Notes under the pieces: generated by a model
Seen by the model: the letters and a program-made list of their open reading frames with translations, nothing else
Database searches by the model: none
Told to the model about the DNA's origin: nothing
Part shown: positions 8,083 to 16,594 of the stretch, piece after piece
Layout of the letters: the number at the start of each line of letters is the position of its first letter
Numbering within the stretch: the first letter of the stretch is position 1
Program-made: the position numbers and the translations under genes
NCBI GenBank assembly: GCA_965202895.1
Contig: OZ241901.1
Coordinates: 992,001-1,056,000 of the forward strand
Source of the DNA: JAJDXW01 sp965202895
Lineage (GTDB): Bacteria > Pseudomonadota > Gammaproteobacteria > HK1
Reading direction: 5' to 3'
Length of the DNA stretch: 64,000 bases

Positions 8083-10851
8083 ATGACCGAGCGCTTTGGC
8101 TTCGACCGCGTAGCGCGGGCGCCGGCCGCGGGGGACAACGTCGCGATCGCGACCCGGCGGCTGGATGCGGGCACGGAGGTCGCCGACCGGGAGGGGACGT
8201 ACCGGCTCCCGCACACGGTGCTGGAAGGGCACCGCTTCGTCCGCGAGCCGATCGCCGAGGGGGGCCGGCTGCTCTCGTGGGGCCTTCCCTTCGGGGTCGC
8301 GATCCGGCCCCTCGCCCCCGGCGAATACGTCTGCAACGCGAAGATCCTCGAGGCGCTCGCCGAGCGGGACATCGACTTCGCGCTCCCCGGGGAGGCGAAC
8401 TTCACCGACACGATCGAGACCTTCGATCTCGACGAAGCCACCTTCCAGCCGGGCGAACAGGTCGCCCGCATCGACTCGGACCGCACGTTCCAGGGCTACC
8501 GGCGGGGCGGCGGGCGCGGGGTGGGAACCCGCAACTTCGTGGTGGTGCTCGCCGTCACCTCCCGCGCCAACGGATTCGCGCGCCACACCGCGGAGCAGGC
8601 CGCCCGGCGCGCGCCGCCCGGCGTGGACGGGGTGGTCGCCGTCACCCACACCGAGGGAGGGGGGAGCGGGGGCGGCCCCCGTCCAAACAACCTCGACCAC
8701 GTGCTGCGGGTCCTCGCGGGGTTCATGGTCCATCCCAACGTCGGCGCGGTGCTCGCGGTCGACGACGGCGCCGGCTCGTACACGGGCGCCGACCTCGAGC
8801 GGTTCATGTCCGCGCGCGGCTACCCCCTCGACCACGTCGTCCACGCCTTCCTGCGCATCGACGGCGGCTACGAGGCGGAGGCGGCGCGGGCCGGCGCGAT
8901 CATCGACGGCTGGCTGCCCGAGGCGGCCGGCGCCGAGCGCACCCCGGCCCCAGTCGGGGCGCTTCGCCTCGCCCTCCAGTGCGGCGGGTCCGACGCGTTC
9001 TCCGGCGTCTCCGGGAACGCCCTCGCGGGCTGGGTCGCCAAGGAGGTCATTCGCCACGGCGGGTCCGCGAACCTCGCCGAGACCGACGAGCTCATCGGGG
9101 CGGAGCCCTACGTGCTCGAGCGCGTGCGCGATGCCGCGACGGCCCGCCGCTTCCTCGACAAGGTCGAGAGCTTCAAGCGGTATGCGGCGAACCACGGGAC
9201 CAGCGCCGAAGGCAATCCGTCCGGAGGCAACAACTTCCGCGGGCTCTACAACATCGCCCTCAAGTCCCTCGGGGCGGCCCGCAAGAAGGACCCCGAGGTC
9301 CGGCTCGACTACGTGATCGATTACGGGCAGCCCATGCGCCCGCCCGGCTACTACTTCATGGACAGCCCCGGGAACGACCTCGAGAGCATCGCGGGACAGG
9401 TGGCCTCCGGATCCAACCTCATCCTGTTCATCACCGGCAACGGCTCGATCACCAACTTCCCGTTCGTTCCGACCCTGAAGTTCGTGACCACCACCGGCCG
9501 GTTCGAGCTGCTCGCGAACGAGATGGACGTGAACGCGGGCCGCTACAACGACGGAACGGACATGGACGCGCTCGGGGCGGAGACCTTCGAGCTTGCGCTC
9601 GACGTCGCCTCGGGGCGGCGAAGCAAGGGGGAGCTCGCGGGACATGCCCAGGTCTCCGTCTGGCGCGACTGGCCGCGCACGTCGACCGCCGGGCTCCGGG
9701 AGCTCGGGGAACGGCCGGCGCCGGACGGAAAGCCGATCCCGGTCCGGAAGGCGCCGCCCCTCGACGTCTCCTTCGACGGGGTGCGCACCGAGCGGGGGAT
9801 CGCCACCGACCAGCTCGCCCTGGTGATGCCGACCAGCCTCTGCTCGGGACAGGTCGCGCGGCTCATCGCCGAGGACCTCGATGCGAACCCGCCCCCGTGG
9901 AGCGACGTCTCGCGCTTCCTCGCCCTCGTGCACACCGAGGGGTGCGGGTCGAACAACGCGGCCGACCTGTATCTGCGGACCATGCTCGGACACCTGGTGC
10001 ACCGGTCGGTGCGCCACGCGGTCCTGCTGGAGCACGGGTGCGAGCAGACCCACAACGACGCGGTCCGCCGCTACCTCGCCGAGCGCGGGGTCTCCGCCGG
10101 CCGCTTCGGCTGGGCGAGCGTGCAGATGGACGGCGGGATCGCGAAGGTGCGGGCCAGGGTCGCGGGGCAGCTCGAAGCGATGGCGACGGCGACGGCGACG
10201 GCGGCGCGTGCGCCGGGGGACGGACCCGGGACGGACGATGCCCCGCGCGGCGCCTCCGGGCAACCTCGGGAAACGGTCGGGACGGAGGAGCTTCGTATCG
10301 CCCTCGCCGCGAACGGCCCGTTGCCGGAGGCGATGGGCGAGGTCTTCGGCCGGCTCGCGGCCGGCCTCGTCGCGGCCGGCGCGACCGTGGTCGTGCCCGA
10401 CGGCCCGGGGCTTCTCGGGAGCGCGGCGTTCCGGGAGGCCGCCTTCCCGGCCGGGGCCGGCGGCGCGCCGGCCGCCTCGCTCGCCTTCGGCCAGCCGGCG
10501 GACGAGCCCGGCCTGCACGTCATGGAGGCGCCGACCGGGGATCCGGTCGAGACGTTCACCGGGCTCGGGGCGACCGGGGTCGAGATCATGCTCTGCCACG
10601 TCGGGCGCACCTCGCTTCAGGCCCATCCCATGATCCCCCTCGTCCAGGTGACCGCCGACCGTTCGGTCGCGGACCGCTTCGGCGGGGACCTCGACCGGGT
10701 GCTGACCCTCGACCGCAGCGCCGAGGGACTCGTCGGGGAGTTGGCCGCCCTCGTCGCCGATTCGGCTTCCCGGCGCTACCTGCCCAGGCTCTGGTCGCGC
10801 GGGGTGACCGAGTTCCAGTTGACGCGCGGGCGCCTCGGGCTCTCCATGTAG
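8083..10851 (+). CDS. UxaA-family (altronate/galactarate dehydratase-like) hydrolase, extended
   Basis: This 922-residue protein contains the complete altronate/galactarate dehydratase layout. There is an N-terminal SAF-like domain (1-110), a middle domain beginning GRGVGTRNFVVVLAV near 146, and the C-terminal catalytic region with ALQCGGSDAFSG (near 303), a GNPSGGNN segment and YYFMDSPGNDLESIAGQVASG (near 425). Family members are usually about 500 residues. Here residues from about 565 repeat the middle-domain theme (LALVMPTSLCSGQ, VHTEGCGSNN, LEHGCEQTHND), followed by a linker and a further domain of about 150 residues. The reaction is expected to be dehydration of a sugar acid with an Fe or Mn cofactor, but the substrate is unknown. 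The flavin oxidoreductase gene follows 123 bp later. Confidence 0.85.
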   Translation: MTERFGFDRVARAPAAGDNVAIATRRLDAGTEVADREGTYRLPHTVLEGHRFVREPIAEGGRLLSWGLPFGVAIRPLAPGEYVCNAKILEALAERDIDFALPGEANFTDTIETFDLDEATFQPGEQVARIDSDRTFQGYRRGGGRGVGTRNFVVVLAVTSRANGFARHTAEQAARRAPPGVDGVVAVTHTEGGGSGGGPRPNNLDHVLRVLAGFMVHPNVGAVLAVDDGAGSYTGADLERFMSARGYPLDHVVHAFLRIDGGYEAEAARAGAIIDGWLPEAAGAERTPAPVGALRLALQCGGSDAFSGVSGNALAGWVAKEVIRHGGSANLAETDELIGAEPYVLERVRDAATARRFLDKVESFKRYAANHGTSAEGNPSGGNNFRGLYNIALKSLGAARKKDPEVRLDYVIDYGQPMRPPGYYFMDSPGNDLESIAGQVASGSNLILFITGNGSITNFPFVPTLKFVTTTGRFELLANEMDVNAGRYNDGTDMDALGAETFELALDVASGRRSKGELAGHAQVSVWRDWPRTSTAGLRELGERPAPDGKPIPVRKAPPLDVSFDGVRTERGIATDQLALVMPTSLCSGQVARLIAEDLDANPPPWSDVSRFLALVHTEGCGSNNAADLYLRTMLGHLVHRSVRHAVLLEHGCEQTHNDAVRRYLAERGVSAGRFGWASVQMDGGIAKVRARVAGQLEAMATATATAARAPGDGPGTDDAPRGASGQPRETVGTEELRIALAANGPLPEAMGEVFGRLAAGLVAAGATVVVPDGPGLLGSAAFREAAFPAGAGGAPAASLAFGQPADEPGLHVMEAPTGDPVETFTGLGATGVEIMLCHVGRTSLQAHPMIPLVQVTADRSVADRFGGDLDRVLTLDRSAEGLVGELAALVADSASRRYLPRLWSRGVTEFQLTRGRLGLSM

Positions 10852-10974
10852 TACCGGCCCCGTTCGTCCCGCCCGGCCGGTACGGAGCGCCGGCGGCGGA
10901 TCGCCCGACCATTGCACCCGCTCCGCGGCCCGGGAAGGTCGCGGTGGGAGAAACTGCAGACCGGAGAACCAGCC

Positions 10975-11976
10975 TTGAACCGACTCGGCCTCTATCTCAG
11001 CCCCACCCCCGATCACGAAGGCGGATTCGACCGCGCCCTCTGGGCCGACCGCGAAGGCTTCGACGACCTCTGGTTCCCCGACGGCGACGGGATGCGCGAC
11101 GCGATGACCTTCGCGGCCACCGTCGCCGGCCGCACCGAACGGGTGCGCCTCTGCACCGGGATCACCCCCGTGTACACCCGGGTCCCCGCCGTCATCGCGA
11201 CGTCGAGCCTCGCCGTCAACCGGGTGGCCCCCGGCCGGTTCGTCCTCGGGCTCGGCTCCTCGACCCACACGATGGTGGAGAGCTGGTACGGGGTTCCGTT
11301 CGAGCGGCCCCTCGCCCGGGTGCGGGAGACGACGGACCTCGTGCGCAGGCTATTCGCGGGGGAGAAGAGCCGCTACCAGGGGGACACGATCACGAGCCGC
11401 GGCTTCCGGCTCAAGGAGTCGATCGTCGGCCGCGTACCCATCTTCCTCGCCGGCATGGGGCCGAAGATGCTGGAGCTCGCGGGCGAGGTGGCGGACGGGG
11501 TGATCCTCAACCACTTCACCCCGCTCGATCGGGTCCCGTGGGCGCTCGAGTGCATCGACCGGGGCGCGAAGCGATCCGGGCGCCGCGCGGAGGACCTCGA
11601 GATCGCCCAGCGCGTCGCGGTATGGGTGACGGACGATGACGAGACGGCCCGCCGGTTCTTCCGGACCGACTTCTCGTTCTACGGCTCCACCGCGATCTAC
11701 CGGGACGTCATCGGCCGGATGGGCTATCCGGAGGCGGCGGAGGACATCCGGAAGGGATTCGAGGCCCGTGACCGGGGGCGCATCATGGCCGCGGTGCCGG
11801 ACGAGGCGGTCGAACGGATGTACGTGTGGGGCGATGCGGAGACCTGCTACCGCCGGGTCCGGGAGTTCTACGCGGCCGGGATCGATACGGTGGCGGTGGC
11901 GCCGCAGGCCACCCGCGCCGAGGACTACGACGCGACCTGCGAGGCGTTCCGCCCCGCCGCCGCGGGCTCTTCGTGA
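10975..11976 (+). CDS. LLM-class flavin-dependent oxidoreductase (luciferase-like)
   Basis: This 333-residue enzyme has a bacterial luciferase / F420-dependent type TIM barrel. Features are LGLYLSPTPDHEGG at the start, RVRLCTGITPVYTRVPAVIA near 60, the APGRFVLGLGSSTH phosphate-binding region near 85-98 and RVPIFLAGMGPKMLELAGEVADG near 150. The TTG start at 10975 is chosen because GGAGA lies 8 bp upstream and the protein then begins with the first barrel strand. It may use FMN or F420; the sequence does not decide. It lies downstream of the UxaA-like gene in the same direction and may belong to the same catabolic unit. Confidence 0.85.
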   Translation: MNRLGLYLSPTPDHEGGFDRALWADREGFDDLWFPDGDGMRDAMTFAATVAGRTERVRLCTGITPVYTRVPAVIATSSLAVNRVAPGRFVLGLGSSTHTMVESWYGVPFERPLARVRETTDLVRRLFAGEKSRYQGDTITSRGFRLKESIVGRVPIFLAGMGPKMLELAGEVADGVILNHFTPLDRVPWALECIDRGAKRSGRRAEDLEIAQRVAVWVTDDDETARRFFRTDFSFYGSTAIYRDVIGRMGYPEAAEDIRKGFEARDRGRIMAAVPDEAVERMYVWGDAETCYRRVREFYAAGIDTVAVAPQATRAEDYDATCEAFRPAAAGSS

Positions 11977-12128
11977 TCCGCACCGCCGCCCGGGAGGCTT
12001 CGCGCCTGCGATGCGCCGGGGATGCGTGGAAGGGAGCGCGATGTGTGGATAGAGCACGGGCGCGAATCGGGCGGGCTCGGGCTCTCCCGCCCGAATGACG
12101 GTCGCCGCCCTGCGGGCCTCGAACCCGA

Positions 12129-12566
12129 GTGGTCTTCAGCGTGAGCATACTTCGTCAGGAAAACGGCGACGACCATCCCGAAGCGTCGGGCCGGCATCTG
12201 CGGGATGGGAACGTCCTGTTGACCGGGGAACGGCACGACGGAGCCGCCTACCTCGCGGGATACGTCGTCGAGTGCGCGATGAAGACGCTGATCCAATTGG
12301 AAACCGGCGCCCCTCCGGCTCGTTCGCACGATCTCACTGCCCTGCGGGACACCATCGGCGAGCTCGCCGCGCTGGCCGACACCCGTGTCGGCAGGCTGTA
12401 CGCCCGCTTGCTTCCACCGGGGTCCGGGATTCTCGATTGGAGACCGGAGATGCGGTACCGTGGCGAGACCGTACCGCCCGAAACGTCTCGGGCATGGCTG
12501 GAGGAGGCGGACGAGGTATACGCCGAAATCGTCGGAGCCCTCATCCTGGACGGAGCAATTCGATGA
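12129..12566 (+). CDS. HEPN domain protein, first gene of candidate defence operon
   Basis: This protein of about 145 residues has the signature HEPN helix GAAYLAGYVVECAMKTLIQ at 38-56, followed by HDLTALRDTIGEL. HEPN domains are often RNase toxins or nucleotide/RNA-sensing modules in defence and toxin-antitoxin loci. A canonical R-x4-6-H catalytic motif is not obvious here, so this copy may be non-catalytic. The start is uncertain: GTG at 12129 or GTG at 12141, neither with a strong ribosome binding site. Its TGA overlaps the ATG of the next gene by 4 bp (ATGA), which strongly suggests translational coupling. Confidence 0.75.
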   Translation: MVFSVSILRQENGDDHPEASGRHLRDGNVLLTGERHDGAAYLAGYVVECAMKTLIQLETGAPPARSHDLTALRDTIGELAALADTRVGRLYARLLPPGSGILDWRPEMRYRGETVPPETSRAWLEEADEVYAEIVGALILDGAIR

Positions 12567-13912
12567 TGCACATGGACGAAGCCCACGGACGGGCCGAGGA
12601 GTTCCTGCTCGAATTCCTCGATGCGAAGGGAGGCGATTGGCGCGGGCGCGTCCTTCTCATCAAGGACGTGTCCGCCCGGCTGCGTGCAATTCTCTGGGGT
12701 CCGAGCTGGGAAGCAGAGCGACGGGCGATCGACGAGGGGCTCCGCCGCGTCTCGCAGGCGTACTGGTCGGGCAGTGTGCTTCGCGGCCGACCCGAACGGG
12801 AACCCGACGGCCGTTGGCAGGACGATGCCTGGCGCCAAGCCGGATCGATAGAGGGCTCGGGCCGGCTGCGGGTCCTGGAACGGCATCTCACGAAACCCGG
12901 GTGGTTCCAGGCGCCCGGCGCGCCGCCTTGGCCTGCGACGGAGGCGGACGCCCCGGCGATCGCGCTGTTCTACTCGTTCAAGGGCGGGGTGGGACGGTCC
13001 ACCGCCCTCGCGGCGAGTGCGCTGCACCTCGCTTCCGGGGGCGACCGGGTCGTCGTACTGGACGCCGATCTCGACTCTCCCGGGGTCGGCTGGTTGCTGA
13101 GCGGGCTCGACGGGGGGGGCGCCGCCTGGGGGGTGGTGGACTATCTGCTCGAACGACCCGTCATGGATACGATCGAACGTGCGGACGGGGACGCCAAGGG
13201 CCTCGACCTCGACGACTATCACCACCGGGTCCCGCGTTCGTTCGTTCCCGAGGGGGAGGGGGAGATTTTCGTCTTTCCGGCGGGAAGGTCCGGGGTGGGA
13301 TACGTCGACAAGCTCGCACGGCTGGATTACGGGATGCCCCGGATTCAGCCGGAACATCCTTTCGCGGCGCTTCTTCGGCATATTCGCGGGGAGCTCGAAC
13401 CGCAGTGGATACTGATAGACGCCCGCGCCGGGCTCGGGGACGTATCGGGCTTTCTGACCGGGGGGCTCTGCCACCTCCATGTACTGTTCGGCACCCTGGC
13501 CGACGCGAGCTCGCGAGGACTCGGGATGATGCTCGATCGGCTCGGAAGGGATCGACTGCTGAAGGACGCGGCTCAGGCCGAGTGCATCACGGTGGCGGCG
13601 ATGATCCCGAGAACCGAGGAAGCGCGGTACCGGGAATCGGTCGAGCGGTTCGTGGACCGAGGCCGCGATCTGTTCAGCGAACACTACTACGCCGAGCCGG
13701 GGGCGGGTGAAGATCTCTGGACCCTGGACGACGTGGAGAACACCGACGCGCCGCACGTCCCCGTGGTGCTCCCTTACGACGAGCGCCTGGCCGTCTTCCG
13801 CGGCCTGGACGAGGTGGCGGCCCCCATCCTGCTCGAGGACGAACCCTATGGAGCACTGGCGGAACGCCTGCGGGAGGGTTTCAAGCGAATCAGGGAAGGG
13901 GTGAATGCGTAG
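12563..13912 (+). CDS. KGGVGR-type ParA/MinD-like ATPase
   Basis: The protein has 449 residues. The N-terminal 130 residues form a separate domain rich in charged and aromatic residues (SYWSGS-like and KPGWFQ stretches). A ParA/MinD-type P-loop ATPase follows: FYSFKGGVGRSTALAASAL near 139-156 is a deviant Walker A in which Arg replaces the usual Lys-Thr ending, VVVLDADLDSPG near 172 is Walker A', and WILIDARAGLGD near 287 is Walker B. It overlaps the HEPN gene by 4 bp and the following NTPase gene by 8 bp, so the three proteins are probably made in fixed ratio. ATPases with this GGVGR signature occur in poorly characterised conflict-type operons; the role here is inference. Confidence 0.8.
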   Translation: MMHMDEAHGRAEEFLLEFLDAKGGDWRGRVLLIKDVSARLRAILWGPSWEAERRAIDEGLRRVSQAYWSGSVLRGRPEREPDGRWQDDAWRQAGSIEGSGRLRVLERHLTKPGWFQAPGAPPWPATEADAPAIALFYSFKGGVGRSTALAASALHLASGGDRVVVLDADLDSPGVGWLLSGLDGGGAAWGVVDYLLERPVMDTIERADGDAKGLDLDDYHHRVPRSFVPEGEGEIFVFPAGRSGVGYVDKLARLDYGMPRIQPEHPFAALLRHIRGELEPQWILIDARAGLGDVSGFLTGGLCHLHVLFGTLADASSRGLGMMLDRLGRDRLLKDAAQAECITVAAMIPRTEEARYRESVERFVDRGRDLFSEHYYAEPGAGEDLWTLDDVENTDAPHVPVVLPYDERLAVFRGLDEVAAPILLEDEPYGALAERLREGFKRIREGVNA

Positions 13913-15419
13913 CCGAAGGCTGACCAAGCGCGACTGCGCCGATCTGCGGCGGCAGCTCCAGGACCTCGGTTACGGACAGGCGGAAGGCGAATCATCCGAC
14001 CTCTTCGCCCGGCGTCTGTACCCGGTCACGGAGCATCTTCGTGCGCTGGACCCCGGCGCGGTCCTGATCACAGGGCCGCGCGGCGCGGGCAAGAGCGAGC
14101 TCTTCAACGCGTTCTTCCAGGAAGACGAGGCCGTCGGGAAGGCCGTCCTTCGGCGCGCCCCGGCAACCGTGCGAAAGGGGGTCCGTTTCGAGTCCGCTGC
14201 CTGGAAGTCGGCTTACCCCGCGGGTACGGGGTTCCCCGACAGCGGGGCGCTCTCGAGGAAGGTCGATTCCGAGGAGAGGGCGAAGACCGTGTGGCACGCC
14301 ATGCTCGTGCGGCGGCTCGCCGAAGAATTCGACGCTCGGGAGCGAGAGCAGCTTGCGCCTCTGTTGAGGCCGATGGCCGCGAACCTCTCCGAGATTCTCG
14401 AAGCGATGGAAGGGCTGAAGGTCAACCCCACCGCGGCCCTCGATGCGCTGGAGCATCGGCTTCGAGAGCGGGATCGATGGATTTTCGTCGGGTATGACGA
14501 GTTGGACACGCTGGGAGGGTTCGACTGGCGGTTGGCGACCACGCTGGTGAGAGGGCTGGTGGCGTTCTGGTCGGATTACAGCCGACGTTGGCGGCGCATC
14601 CGCGCGAAGATCTTCCTTCGTTCGGATCTGTTCCGGCGGCACGCCGGAATGGGTACGGCGGACTTCGCCAAGCTGGCGGCCAATCGCGCCGAGCTCGTCT
14701 GGTCCGATGCCGCGATCCTGGGAATGTTGGTGAAACGAATCGCCAACACCTCCGAGGAGCTTGCGAGCTACTGCAGAAGGACGAAGATATCTCTTGACGA
14801 CGACGAGGACGTCCTGGGGTTTCTGCCGAGGATGGAGGGGGCGAGCGATGCCCACCCGCTGCTGGAGCGAATGGTCGGGGAATACATGGGGGCAGAAAGA
14901 AAGAAGGGATACGTGCACAATTGGGTGCTGGACCACCCTCGGGACGGGAACCGGCAGGTGAGTCCCCGGACCCTGGTGCGATTGATCGAGCAGGCCGCGC
15001 GCAAGGATGCTCCGAACCAGACCCTGCGGCCGCCCCGGTTGATTCATCCCACCGCTCTGCGTCAGGCGCTCGACGACGTATCGGGAGACCACGTGCGGCA
15101 GGCAATGTCGAACGAGTGGCCGTGGCTCCACGGGGTGAAAGAGCGGGTGAGAAGACAGGGCCTCGTCCCGTGGAAATCCGACGAAATCGTCCGGCTGCTC
15201 GAAGCCGACTGGGACGAGGATTGGGGCGAGACGGACCCCGGTATCCGTCCGCCGGAGAACGCACCGATGCACTTCGTCGAATACCTGATCGAGCTCGGCG
15301 TCTTTCGCAGGCGGACGGGCGACCGGGTCGACGTGCCCGACCTCTATCTGTTCGGCCTGGGACTTCGCCGCAAGGGAGGGGTGCGCCGCGGGAGCAGGGG
15401 CCGCGCAGGACGTTCCTGA
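13905..15419 (+). CDS. P-loop NTPase (Sll1717/STAND-like), third gene of candidate defence operon
   Basis: The protein has 504 residues. A Walker A motif, ITGPRGAGKSELFNAF, lies at about 55-70. A Walker B-like strand, WIFVGYDELDTLGG, lies near 190, followed by an Arg-rich sensor region and RAKIFLRSDLFRR near 228. The C-terminal 150 residues contain no recognised domain and end in a basic tail. The layout resembles Sll1717-type or STAND-like ATPases that act as sensors or motors in defence loci. The ATG sits after GAAGGGG and overlaps the previous gene by 8 bp. No nuclease or toxin domain is evident in this protein, so the effector of the system, if any, would be the HEPN protein or the unassigned C-terminus. 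Confidence 0.8.
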   Translation: MRSRRLTKRDCADLRRQLQDLGYGQAEGESSDLFARRLYPVTEHLRALDPGAVLITGPRGAGKSELFNAFFQEDEAVGKAVLRRAPATVRKGVRFESAAWKSAYPAGTGFPDSGALSRKVDSEERAKTVWHAMLVRRLAEEFDAREREQLAPLLRPMAANLSEILEAMEGLKVNPTAALDALEHRLRERDRWIFVGYDELDTLGGFDWRLATTLVRGLVAFWSDYSRRWRRIRAKIFLRSDLFRRHAGMGTADFAKLAANRAELVWSDAAILGMLVKRIANTSEELASYCRRTKISLDDDEDVLGFLPRMEGASDAHPLLERMVGEYMGAERKKGYVHNWVLDHPRDGNRQVSPRTLVRLIEQAARKDAPNQTLRPPRLIHPTALRQALDDVSGDHVRQAMSNEWPWLHGVKERVRRQGLVPWKSDEIVRLLEADWDEDWGETDPGIRPPENAPMHFVEYLIELGVFRRRTGDRVDVPDLYLFGLGLRRKGGVRRGSRGRAGRS

Positions 15420-15641
15420 CCGCCATGTGCGCGGTGGCCGCGGCGGCGGGCCGATTCTCCCGGAGATCATCGTTCGACGGTCCGGAAGGGGCCGGCGCGC
15501 GGTTTTCGACCATGACGATCCCAACGGCCGGCGTTCCCCGTTTGCACGGGGACAGGCTTCGAGCGGCAGCGCCTCCGGGACGGGCGATCGTGTTCCCGAT
15601 CGCTGATCCGTGCCGTATGGAGTTCGATCATCTCGTTCATT

Positions 15642-15845
15642 TCAGTGTCCCGGCTCGGTGTCCGATACCGGCGTTTCGACTTGCGCACTGCCGCCCGTGC
15701 GATTCCGATTCGATTCATCCGTCGGAAACATTTTCAATCCAGGGAATCCCACCATGACAAAGACAAGGATTACAAGCCCGATGACCGACGCCACCCTCTT
15801 GATGAAGCGATATACCGCGTTCAGGTCGTTCATGAGTTCATTCAT
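15642..15845 (-). CDS. Small single-pass membrane protein
   Basis: A 67-residue open frame begins MNELMNDLNAVYRFIKR. It has one strongly hydrophobic helix (about residues 19-38, VIGLVILVFVMVGFPG) and a polar tail. A Met start follows a few bases after a tRNA 3'-end-like fragment on the same strand. This 200-bp stretch has lower GC than its surroundings, which suggests acquisition. The family is not recognised; the helix composition is the main support that it is real. Confidence 0.45.
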   Translation of the reverse strand: MNELMNDLNAVYRFIKRVASVIGLVILVFVMVGFPGLKMFPTDESNRNRTGGSAQVETPVSDTEPGH

Positions 15846-15861
15846 GCAAGCATCCTCCACG

Positions 15862-15914
15862 GGCGGCAGGGACGGGACTCGAACCCGCAACACGGTGAAG
15901 CGAGACAGGCGCCA
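15862..15914 (-). repeat. tRNA 3'-end-like fragment, copy 1
   Basis: Read on the minus strand, GCGGGTTCGAGTCCCGT forms a perfect T-arm (5-bp stem with TTCGAGT loop), followed by a CCCTGCC acceptor strand and GCC. No anticodon arm or matching 5' acceptor strand is found upstream, so this is a fragment and not a working tRNA. A second copy in the same orientation lies at 16414-16466. Confidence 0.7.
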
Positions 15915-16087
15915 CCCGCTTTCATCGAGACTTACCCTGCCGTATGTCCGAGTTTCGGATTGTCGAGCGGCTCCGGACCGGCGCCGTCGATCGTTCGCCG
16001 TTCATTCGTCGTTGCCTCCGGTGCGATCCGCCAGCGCCACCGAGTACAGGCTCTCCGGCAGTCTTGTCCAATCGTGCGCTTCCGGAG

Positions 16088-16410
16088 GCATGTGCGCTGT
16101 GGGGTTTTCGCCGGGCATGCCTCTCGCGAACGCTCTTGGGCACGGCGTCCTGGGAACGGCGCGTCTGGAAGACGCGGGCGTCCCGCCCGCATTGATCGGC
16201 GGCGGCCTCGCCGTCCCATTTGCGGGCGGGACGCCCGCGTTCCCAGGACGCCGTGCCCGCGCAAGCAGCTTCGTGGGGTGAAATCCGCCGGCAACCCCCT
16301 CGAACCGACCCCGAACCACGGAAGAACGCCGTCTCCGTGGGGGTGAAAAATATCTCGCCCCCCGATCTTCACCCTCTATATCAAGAGCTTACGAACAGCG
16401 CCCGGGGCTC
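16088..16410. repeat. Repeat element at 16 kb, interrupted by a palindromic insert
   Basis: This is the reverse-complement counterpart of 5193-5388. The left 28 bp and the right 165 bp match that copy closely, but 16116-16245 (about 130 bp) is extra and consists of the palindromic repeat. The pair therefore shows an occupied and an empty site. No coding capacity was recognised. Confidence 0.8.
16138..16258. repeat. Dispersed palindromic repeat, copy 3
   Basis: A 121-bp palindrome whose 20-bp ends are perfect inverted repeats (GGGCACGGCGTCCTGGGAAC at 16138-16157 and its complement at 16239-16258). Inner arms GCGGGCGTCCCGCCCGC and GCGGGCGGGACGCCCGC also pair. The right end extends into sequence already present at the empty site near 5 kb. 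Confidence 0.8.
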
Positions 16411-16413
16411 ACA

Positions 16414-16466
16414 GGCGGCAGGGACGGGACTCGAGCCCGCAACATGGTGACGTGAGACAGGCGCCG
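16414..16466 (-). repeat. tRNA 3'-end-like fragment, copy 2
   Basis: A second copy of the T-arm plus acceptor strand, with one change in the T-arm (GGGCTCGAG). It is a direct repeat of 15862-15914. The next block (16468-16515) also matches 16042-16088, so the two copies are longer repeats. The first carries about 127 bp of extra DNA between the blocks. It abuts the end of the 16-kb repeat element. Confidence 0.65.
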
Positions 16467-16594
16467 CCGAGCATGGGCTCTCCGACAGATTCGTCCCATC
16501 GCGCTCTTCCGCCAGGAACAGGATCGTGGAATCCCGCGGCGCCTCGGTCGCGAAGCGGCGCAGCGCCGCCGAGGCGGCGCACGGCCGCCGGTCT

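Noticed and set aside
7375..11268. A 1,297-codon minus-strand open frame opposite the UxaA and oxidoreductase genes
   Set aside because: Product is Arg/Gly/Val-rich without family features, and the plus-strand genes are clearly real.
15862..16466. Two possible tRNA genes
   Set aside because: Only the T-arm and 3' acceptor strand are present; no anticodon arm or pairing 5' strand could be found at normal tRNA length.
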